Shown: positions 1 to 8,900 of the stretch, one piece after another
How positions within the stretch are numbered: the first letter of the stretch is position 1
Layout: each line of letters begins with the position of its first letter
Origin: Ignavibacteria bacterium
GTDB taxonomy: Bacteria; Bacteroidota; Ignavibacteria; Tepidaquicellales; OLB5
DNA: 64,000 nt
NCBI GenBank assembly: GCA_017303675.1
Contig: JAFLBX010000002.1
Location: 1,364,411 to 1,428,410 of the forward strand
Direction: 5' to 3'
The notes under the pieces: model-generated
What the model was told of the DNA's origin: nothing
Database searches by the model: none
What the model saw: the letters and a program-made list of their open reading frames with translations, nothing else
Position numbers and translations under genes: made by a program

Positions 1-291
1 CATGACCCGAAGATAACCAAGGGAGTTAACGGGAGCATTCCGGTGATCTGATACTACTGGAGGTGTGATAAAATTCGAAAGCTCGATCCTGCTGTGACCA
101 TCGGGGGTGACCAACATCGCAATTTCCACAGTTTGATCACCCAGCCCTGTAACCCTGCCTGCCCACTCACCTTCAATTACAGCCCTGCCTTCAAGCTTCA
201 TGCCTATTTCTTCAAATAAAGCTACAGCATCATCAAGTGATTCCACAACAATGCTGATATTATGCATACTGAGCAATTTGTTTTTTGCCAT
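1..291 (-). CDS. VOC-family (glyoxalase/bleomycin-resistance-like) protein, partial
   Basis: The reading frame is open from an ATG at 291 to the left edge of the window, giving 97 codons, so the C-terminal part is missing. The visible start has the beta-alpha-beta pattern of a vicinal-oxygen-chelate module: MHNISIVVESLDDAVALFEE, then GRAVIEGEWAGRVTGLG, then VEIAMLVTPDGHSRIELSNF. The early His (MHN) and the late Glu (IEL) sit where metal ligands of VOC enzymes lie. This fits a glyoxalase-like dioxygenase or isomerase subgroup; the substrate cannot be told. It is the first of two adjacent minus-strand genes, 58 bases downstream of the DUF2200 gene. Confidence 0.8.
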   Translation of the reverse strand, partial: MAKNKLLSMHNISIVVESLDDAVALFEEIGMKLEGRAVIEGEWAGRVTGLGDQTVEIAMLVTPDGHSRIELSNFITPPVVSDHRNAPVNSLGYLRVM

Positions 292-349
292 ATATATTTT
301 ATTTCTTATTATAAAACATGTTTATTAAAGCCATCAGATATTAACCTAA

Positions 350-718
350 TTAACCTTCTTTTCGAAGGATCTTTTCCATCTTTCTGCCTTTAGCAAGCTC
401 ATCAACAAGCTTATCCATGTATCTTGCCTTTTGGGTCAGTGGATTTTCTATCTCCTCAACGCGGTATCCGCAGATAGTGCCTGTGATTAAATGTGCATTT
501 GGATTAAGCTTTGCCCTTTTAAAAAATTCTTCGAAAGTAACTTTCTCTTTTATCAGTGCCTGGAGCTTTTTATTATCAAAGCCCGTAAGCCACTCAATAA
601 CCTCATAAAGCTCTTTTTTAGTCCTGCCCTTGTTTTCAACTTTAGTAACATAGTGGGGATACACTGATGCAAAGCTCATTTTTGCGATTTTCTCATCATG
701 CGCTGCGGTGGTCTTCAT
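350..718 (-). CDS. DUF2200 family protein
   Basis: This 122-residue protein is full length for DUF2200. The family pattern is plain: SFASVYPHYVTKVENKGRTK near residues 16-35, the EVIEWLTGFD segment, LITGTICGYRVEEIENPL in the middle and YMDKLVDELAKGRKMEKILR at the C-terminus. There is no signal peptide or membrane segment, so it is cytoplasmic. The biochemical role of DUF2200 is not established. It is divergent from the SDR gene at 882 across about 160 bases that must hold both promoters, and it may be co-transcribed with the VOC gene below it. Confidence 0.85.
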   Translation of the reverse strand: MKTTAAHDEKIAKMSFASVYPHYVTKVENKGRTKKELYEVIEWLTGFDNKKLQALIKEKVTFEEFFKRAKLNPNAHLITGTICGYRVEEIENPLTQKARYMDKLVDELAKGRKMEKILRKEG

Positions 719-881
719 ATTATTTATTCATTTAATTTCTGATTTACAAAATTTACACATTGTGTACGTTTATTTCAATGTCACAATAAGACCCGGCTTA
801 TATTTCTTTCCCGGCAATTTGACTAATTTTAAAACCATATTAACATTATACTTGTATAAATCTAATGAAAGGAAAACTTAA

Positions 882-1586
882 ATGGATCTTAAAAATGCAA
901 AAGTATTGGTAACAGGCGGCAGTATGGGTATTGGCTACTCAACTGCTAAAGTATTTACAGAAGCAGGCGCGAAAGCCGTAATTTGCGGCAGAGATACAAC
1001 CAGACTCAAAGCCGCAGCCAGAGAGATTGGCGCAATTCCAATTACAGCGGATGTACGTAAAGAAAGCGATGTAGTTAACCTTATAGCAAAAACCATTGAA
1101 GCTTTGGATGGTTATAATGTTCTTATTAATAATGCGGCTTACGGATATTTCAGTCCGTTAACCGGAATTGATACAGCAAAGTTCAATGAAGTATTGATGA
1201 CAAATATTACCGGCGCAATGATGTGCGGCAGGGAGTCAGCAAAGTATTTCACAGAAAAAAATTATGGCAATATTGTAAATATTGCATCAAGCGCGGGAAC
1301 GGGCGGATTCGCAAACGGCTCGCCGTATTGCGCAACTAAGTTCGCATTGCGCGGCATGAATGAATGCTGGCGCGCAGAGTTGAGAAAATATAATATCAGG
1401 GTTATGCTTGTAAATCCAAGTGAAGTACAGACAAATTTCGGCATTAATGCCGGCGGCAAGCCGCGTGATTTTAATCCGACAAAGCTTGAAGGCACTCAGA
1501 TAGCTCATTTGATCAAATCAATGCTGGAAATGGATGATAAGGGCTTTATCCCTGAAGCCGGAGTTTGGGCAACTAACCCGAAATAG
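882..1586 (+). CDS. Short-chain dehydrogenase/reductase (3-ketoacyl-ACP reductase-like)
   Basis: This is a 234-residue classical SDR with a Rossmann fold. The nucleotide-binding motif TGGSMGIG is at residues 11-18, the NNAAYG motif near 84, and the catalytic Ser-Tyr-Lys set is Ser136/137, Tyr149 and Lys153 (SPYCATK). It should carry out NAD(P)H-dependent carbonyl reduction or alcohol oxidation in the cytoplasm. FabG-like reductases are the nearest well-known class, but substrate cannot be assigned from sequence. An AGGAAA ribosome binding site lies 7-12 bases before the ATG. It reads toward the minus-strand accessory block, and the candidate attachment repeat begins 41 bases after its stop. 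Confidence 0.88.
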   Translation: MDLKNAKVLVTGGSMGIGYSTAKVFTEAGAKAVICGRDTTRLKAAAREIGAIPITADVRKESDVVNLIAKTIEALDGYNVLINNAAYGYFSPLTGIDTAKFNEVLMTNITGAMMCGRESAKYFTEKNYGNIVNIASSAGTGGFANGSPYCATKFALRGMNECWRAELRKYNIRVMLVNPSEVQTNFGINAGGKPRDFNPTKLEGTQIAHLIKSMLEMDDKGFIPEAGVWATNPK

Positions 1587-1627
1587 CAAGGTAAATTATT
1601 GGTATATAAATATTTGATATACAGCGG

Positions 1628-1646
1628 GTAACAAATAAGTAACAAA
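1628..1646. repeat. 19-bp repeat, candidate left attachment site
   Basis: The 19-mer GTAACAAATAAGTAACAAA occurs here and again, exactly and in the same orientation, at 42194-42212 next to an integrase gene. It is itself two 11-bp-spaced copies of GTAACAAAT. It lies between the SDR stop codon and the stop codon of the first T9SS protein, a neutral place for an insertion. It could be the left junction of an island or only an integrase arm-binding motif. The motif is A-rich, so a chance match cannot be excluded. Confidence 0.4.
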
Positions 1647-1689
1647 TTATTACTATTGTTTTGTTAAATGAAAAATTTGATGATTATTA

Positions 1690-2949
1690 TTATTTAAGCA
1701 AAACCATGCGTCTTGTTTCTGAATATGAATCAGACTCTAACTTATAATAATACACACCGCTTGCCCGATGAGAAGCATCCCACTCGGCTTCGTAAATTCC
1801 AGGTTTTAAATCTTCATTAACCAGAATAGCCATCACACGTCCTGTTATATCGTAAATTGTCAGCTTTGTAAATACTGATTTTGAGATGCTAAATTGAATC
1901 TTAGTATTTGGATTAAACGGATTTGGATAGTTCTGCGCTAATGAAAAACCCGTTGGCACTTCATTTGAAATAGGTTGAATGCCAACAGGACCGCCGCCAT
2001 TAGTCGTATAGATAAGATTATAGTTATACGCTGAAGCCCATACCTTTTGTGAATTAATGCAGAAAACATCTTTGATAATAACTGAAGTATCAAGAGGTAC
2101 ACTTTGTAAGGACCAATTCAATCCACTGTTTATTGTTTTATAAATCCTACCGTATTGACCTACAGTATACCCAGTGTCATATGTTGAAAAAAATATCGCA
2201 TAAAAATTTACCTGATTAAATGATCGTGAAATCCAATTTTGACCTCCATTGGAAGTAGTCAGAAGGGCACCGTTTTTACCTGCTATCCATCCAATATTAA
2301 CTGGACCATAGTTCTTAAATTGGATACTTCTCAAAGTAGCATTTGTATTAGATATTTGATTCTCCCAATTAGCTCCACCATTGGTCGTATAAATTATTCT
2401 CCCCGAATCTCCAACAGCATAAACGACGTTAGCACTTAACATTTTAACCGAGAATAATCTTCCGTTTCCCGGAGTTACTAGTTTTTGCCATGTAGTTCCA
2501 CTATTAGTAGTTTTCAATATAACTCTAGTTGAGTCATAAGAACCAACAATAAATCCATTCTGAGTATCCCAAAAATTTACATCATTAAGGAATGAATATA
2601 CACCGCTAGTTTGCAACATCCAATTCAAACCTCCGTTTGATGTCTTCACAATTTTACCTCTATTGCCAACCGCCCATCCAGTCATTTGATTAACAAAATA
2701 TAAAACAGAAACTCGATTTGTATCAACAGTTGTATAACCCAACCAGCTTACACCACCATTCGTGGTTTTATAAAGAGTATCAGAATGAACCGGGCAAGAA
2801 AACCATCCAGTGTTGTTGTCAAAGAACTGAATTCTATCAGGCCAACTAGCAGGGATATCATCGGTCTGCTGCAAATTATCAACATACCATTGTGAATATA
2901 TTGTTTGAAAACAAATAAAGATCGCTATAATTAGTAATAATGTTTTCAT
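1690..2949 (-). CDS. T9SS-sorted YCF48/BNR-repeat beta-propeller protein (copy 2)
   Basis: This 419-residue exported protein begins with a Sec signal peptide (MKTLLLIIAIFICFQTIYS). The body consists of repeated propeller blades with TTNGGxxW-type turns (KTTNGGVSW, KTSNGGLNW, YTTNGGANW, TTSNGGQNW), the pattern of YCF48/BNR/sialidase-like propellers. The last ~80 residues are a T9SS type A sorting domain: NYPNPFNPNTKIQF, then YDITGR and ASGVYYYKLES, ending MVLLK. It should be secreted and attached to the cell surface by T9SS. It starts 37 bases after the TcA stop and is the last gene of that run. It is a close paralogue of 19670-20911 along its whole length, so the two copies bracket the toxin genes. 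Confidence 0.88.
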   Translation of the reverse strand: MKTLLLIIAIFICFQTIYSQWYVDNLQQTDDIPASWPDRIQFFDNNTGWFSCPVHSDTLYKTTNGGVSWLGYTTVDTNRVSVLYFVNQMTGWAVGNRGKIVKTSNGGLNWMLQTSGVYSFLNDVNFWDTQNGFIVGSYDSTRVILKTTNSGTTWQKLVTPGNGRLFSVKMLSANVVYAVGDSGRIIYTTNGGANWENQISNTNATLRSIQFKNYGPVNIGWIAGKNGALLTTSNGGQNWISRSFNQVNFYAIFFSTYDTGYTVGQYGRIYKTINSGLNWSLQSVPLDTSVIIKDVFCINSQKVWASAYNYNLIYTTNGGGPVGIQPISNEVPTGFSLAQNYPNPFNPNTKIQFSISKSVFTKLTIYDITGRVMAILVNEDLKPGIYEAEWDASHRASGVYYYKLESDSYSETRRMVLLK

Positions 2950-2986
2950 AGACTTAAATTTGAAATTATTAATTATAAAATTTTTG

Positions 2987-5900
2987 TCACGGTTCTAATT
3001 TATAAATAATCCAAATATCTTCTACCTTTTTGTTACCGATTTTAATAATCCCATTTTCAATTTGTATAATAGAATCTACTGCAATTTGCACTATTTTTAT
3101 TTCCCCATTATCATCTTTATAAGAATAATATAATTTTTCAACACTACCTGTATTTTTTCCCGCTAATCTCATTTGATATGAAATATGCTCCGTTGTTAAA
3201 ACCGGGCATTTATTCTCTAATTTATCGTAATCAGAACCAATCCCTTTTTCAATATCAAAATTGTGTAACAAATGCCATTCTTGCGGAAAATCATGCCTCC
3301 AGGACATCAATTGTTTAGCATTAATTGGGATTGTTGATGATGAAATAGTATTACCTCCTTTTGCCACATACCGTACATGTAATATTAAATCACTTATTGT
3401 ACTATAATCAAAATCATGTTGATTTGGTAAGCTGATATCCCATTGGGAAACTACCCCTTTGTTTTCAAATGGCATATATCGTTCATCTCTTAAATTTGCT
3501 TCAAAAACAGCAGGATCATTATTCGAAGATGATGTTATAATTTCATCAAATGTTGCAGAATAATTTACAGTTGTATCTGATACATTCCAACCAATCCAAT
3601 GATTCTTCAATGATAGTTTGATATTGGTTGATGTATGGGGACCTGTTATGCAAGGTAATGATACTGCTACGCTCTTAATTCTCATTGCATATAACTTTTT
3701 GTCCGGGAATTCTAAATTAAATAGCCATTCCGGAAGGTTTATAGTACATTTTCCCTCCTTAACTAGTTCAACCAATTGCTGCGGATCCAGAAGTTTCAAT
3801 GAAATACTCTTTGTAAGCTCGTATTCCCTATTATTGTTCTTTATATACATAGAATCCAATTCTTTGAGCTGAACACTCAACCTCTCACCAGCCAGAAGCC
3901 CCTTCCTGCCGCTATCCCAGTTTCCGAAAACAACCGGCGCTTCAGTCCTTCCTAGTTCATTTTGATATGCCTTTTGTGCGTGTTTAGCCATATCGTAAGC
4001 AAGTTCATAGGCTTTCCTGTGCAGTTTCATTAATTCGCCTGACATCCAGGTATAAAGCTGCTGATTTGTAAACTTTGATTTCATCCAATCGTATATCTCC
4101 TTCGATTGCTCTTGCTGCAGTTCATGATTTTCCAGTTCTTTTTCAGCAAGTGCAATTCTGATCTCAGCTCCTAAAATCTGTTTTTCAATTTGTTTTAATT
4201 CCTCATTGGCAGTTTTGATCTGTAAAGCCCAATCTTCATATCTTCTTTCATAATTTGCGTATGTAGCAGACATTGATGCTTTATTTCGGTAAACCGAGGC
4301 TAGCAATCCCAAGATTGAAGCACTTGCCTGAATAGATTTATGTAGCTTTTTTCCACCAAAAACTTGTGCTCCCGATGCAGTTGGTGCACCGACAAATAAA
4401 TCCGGAATAGCCACCATTACCCCGGAAACAGCATTAAGTGCCTGCTCCCCATATACAAGACCTTCAGCAACTTTGGTTTGCTGAATTGTATTTAGCTCTT
4501 TACTACTTATATAAGCTCTTCCCTGGTAGTCATTAAGTCTGATTTCAATCAATTTTTTATTATGCATCAAAGAATTTAGGTTATTCTTCGCCTCTTCAAG
4601 CTGGAGTTTTTTTAAATTCTTGGATGCCTTTAATATATTTTGTTCATGCAATTGCCTTATCAATGATAGTTCTTCTGCATCCCGTTTTTCAAAAGCAGAT
4701 AGTAATTGACCTCCAAGAGCTTTAACCTCTCCGCAAAATTCATTTGCTTTCTGAATCAAAAATGAATAACGATAATTTAGCGGAGGGGTTGCTAGATCTT
4801 CCAATACTTCTGATATATCAAGACCCATTGCAGTTGCACGTACCAGAAGCGCAGGATCTATCGGAGGCTGAAACAGGGGTACTTCTCTAATATTACCATT
4901 AATATCCCTGCAATTCCTGATCTTGAACAATCTGTCATTAACTTTTTCCCAATATTCCAGCAATTTTGGATTTTCCGGAATACAAAATAGTAAATTGGGT
5001 AAAGAATAGTTTTTGGAAATATTATATGAATTAGAATTGCACATACAGTTGTTGTAAAATTCTGCTCCAGTTAACTGGCTTTCAATATTTACAGATACAT
5101 TTGAGAACGGATCTAACCCGTTCAGTAAATCATTATAACAAAAGCTTGTTGTATTGTTTTTATTGATCTTTTTTGGCTTTTCTCCTAATAGATTAAATGC
5201 CATGATATACAGATTTGAAGCTTCGTTAATAGATTCAGTAGTAAACTGTGTGAACAGATGATCCGCCCAATCCAGCAGAGTTTGAATGTACTCCATATAA
5301 ACCCATAACATATAAGCCCTGTTTCTCATTGAGGCTATTCTGTGCGGTTCAAAAGGATTATCTCTCCAGTCTTCTATCTGGGCACATAATTCTTTTTTCT
5401 TCGTCTCTTCTTCATTACTTAATGCGTTTCCGCTTAATAGACGCATTAAATTCTGTATAGAGCCATCTGATACATCCTGCATAAACGGCTTTATCATCCA
5501 GTATCTTAAATTACCAAATGCGTTTTCATGATTTGTCGGGTCAAAAACAAATTGCAGCCATTTAATTGCTTCAGAAAATTTATTGTTATTTTTCAATTCC
5601 CTCGCAATTAAAGATACCAAATGAAAGAATACTTCCCAGTTATATTGTGAATATGCTCCGTTATAAGAAAAATCATACTCATCCTTAGGATACGGATTTG
5701 CAATATATGAGTATACAGGAAGATATTCCTGATTAAATTTATTAACGATTTTAGTCTGCCTCCTGATATCCGGATTTTTTGAATTCAATAGCCCGGTAAT
5801 ACCATATTTGTTTAACTCTGAAAGCATTAAGCAAACGAAAGGATGCTCAAAAGATTGTACAATAAATTTGTTTCCTTGTGCTGAAACATTTTCACAAACG

Positions 5901-8900
5901 TATTCAAATTTATTTCCTGTTCTTTTGAAATAACATTGACATTTTACTGATATGTTTCTTTCAATAAAGAAAGAATGTTTTTTATCACTAAAGAAGAATG
6001 GGCTGTTCCACATCGCATCCTTATACTGATGAGGATATGTCAACATGAATTTGCTGTTTGTGTTCCTGAATATCTTTAATGAACCGCCAACATGCGCCCG
6101 AATGTTTTTAACGAATAACCCGTTTTCAAGAGATTCAGTATCAATTCTGTCAACTCCCTGAAGCATTTGCATTGCTTTGGGTATTGTTTGATTTGGTCGG
6201 GCTATTAATATTGCAGGCCACGTAGTATCTATTACTGCAGGTATAATTTCTACTTTATTGCTGCACGAAGTTATCAGGAACCTGTCTTCAAATGCTAATT
6301 CCGTATATCCTGTGTGATAAGTCTCCCATTCCTTTGCAAATTCACGCCTGCAATTAATAATCAGATCATTTCCGGGATTGGTTTTTTCACCCCAAAAGTA
6401 AAACGAATTTTTATCAAGGCTTACGTGGGCATAGGTTTCAAAATTTTCAGCAAGTCTTGCCCCTTTTCTCAATTCATCAGTTCCAAGTTTTCTGTAAATA
6501 TTATTAAATGCATCCGGCCCGCAATAGTGTCCTGCCAGTACTGTACCATCAAGAATTTTTTTTCCGGTCCATTTTCCAAATTCTAATCTGGAATAGCAAA
6601 TCTTGATTTCGTAATAAGGAGCATTTTGTTCTTCTCCATCAATAATTCTTTTGATCTTACGATGCTCTTTTTCTATAAATACAGGCCAGAATAAATGTAA
6701 TCTCCTGTTAAATACAACAGGAATAATATGATCTCCTTCAATATCCTGTTCAATTTTTTCCCATGCTGACCATTTGTTTTTAGTTCTATACCTGTAATAG
6801 TAGGCATATGGAGCATTCCATGTTCTGGCGATTACATGGATTTTTTCTTCGGGATCTGTTTCAATATATGTTCCTCTGATATCTAATCTTGCAGCTTCGT
6901 TTAAATTGCTTAAATAATTGAAATATGCTTTTTCACAGTTATTATCATTTATTTCATCCTGCTGAAGCAGATCTTCGGCTTCTTTAAAAAATGGTGATTT
7001 ATCCAGCCTTAAAGAAGGTTCTATCCAGTTTTCAGGATACAAGAAAATTTTTCTGTTCGCTTCCCAAACCCTGTAATTTTTTCTCCACTCCCACTCATTT
7101 TTATCGTCCTCATCCATGCAAACATCCGTTTCCAATCCCATTAATGACCTGTGTATCAATAACTGAACGGATGATATTGCCATCAAAATTCTGGTAGTTT
7201 TACGGCATGGTTCCATTTCGGCATCAAATAGAAAATGGTCGAAAATTGAACTTTCGTTTTTAAATCCCCTCTGACCTATGTAAAATGAAACCAAGGCATC
7301 CCTTAAATCTGATCTGAATTTATTATGTATAGGTATAATATATTTGCTCCATGAATTAAATTCTGAATATTTGTTTCTTAAATGACCTCTAATGTTTTCT
7401 CTGAAATCGCTGATATTGCTCTCAGTATATCCACCTGTTGAAGTTGTTGACCATATCCACTTCCAGCTTTCAGAATATTTGATATCAATCTTCTTGGATA
7501 AATTATATATAGAAATTAAAGAATTCATTATCTTAATTAGATCAGCTGTAGATGAAGTAACCACTTGTGTCTTTTCAAACATATCAATAAAATCGTCATT
7601 ACTCATTTCTTTGATACAACTGTTTTGCCCCGAAACTATATAAAGATCTTCAGGTAAATTACCTATATTATTGAGTAAATCACTCACTTTCTGGAAATAT
7701 TCATTCTGTTGAATATCAAGAAATTCAGATTGTAAAGCAGCATTCTTTAGCCATATTAAATGTTCAAGATTTGATACTAAATAGTCTTTATCAAGCCAGT
7801 AAAATGAATCATTAGGAATCTGTAAGTGGTTATGAATTTTAATTTCTATACCTGATTCTAATCCTAAAGCACTTAAACTGCATAAATTCTTAATAATAGA
7901 AATTCTTAATAAATATCTGTATAGAGAAGTAAACTGATTTGATACCACTATTTCTTCCGGTAAGAGTACTTCGTCCGGCAAGAGCTCCCAGATTCTATCT
8001 TTATCATCTATGAAAATATTAAACCATACAGGATTATAAAAATTTACCAGTTCTTTAACGATGTAATCCTTAATTCCTAAAAGCTCTCCCAAATACCTTG
8101 AAATTACATCTTCCAAATATGGAGCTAATTGTTCCCCATTTTCAATTATCGGCTGATTGTTAACATCATATCCTGAAGGATACTGATTCCTGGTTTCGGT
8201 TAAAGCTAATTCCATTTTTTCCCAGGCGTCTCTTGCAACTTTTTCGAAATCAGGATCTACAGCTTTACCCTGGTTATCCAGTTCAAAATATCCCTTACCT
8301 CTGTCAATATCATAAAATGCTGTTGGCAGAATACACAGTTTCTTAAATTCTAAGTATTTATCAATAAATTTAATTATTTGAGCCGGGTTCACGGGGTTAG
8401 CAGAAAACGGATTACCGCTCATACTTATAAAGGATATCAATTCTTTAATACTTAAAGTAAGTACATCAGCCAGGATACAATATGCTTCTAAATCAGAAAT
8501 TACCCCGGTAGTTAAAACAGGATTTGAAGAAGGAAAATTGCAGTTTACAATCGCATCTAATTCCTGTTCATCAATTTTCAGAGCAAAACATATAATTGCT
8601 TTTTCATCCGGTATAAGACTTTTAATTTTTTTAGTGTTGGATGAAGAATCCAGTGTAACGGGATCAAAAAAAGTTTTTACTATATCGCTGAAAGAATTGT
8701 TACAGTACTTATCAGCATAATATTCTGTCCAGGAATTCTTAATGTTATCAAAGAAAGGTTTATCGCTGCAAAATATTAACACCTCAATAAATGTTTTATT
8801 TATTTTATCCTTCAGATAAATTGCTGATGCCAGCTTAATAATGAATTCTTCATTAATTACATTACCAAATGATTCAATAGCTTTATCCAGTTCAAAGATA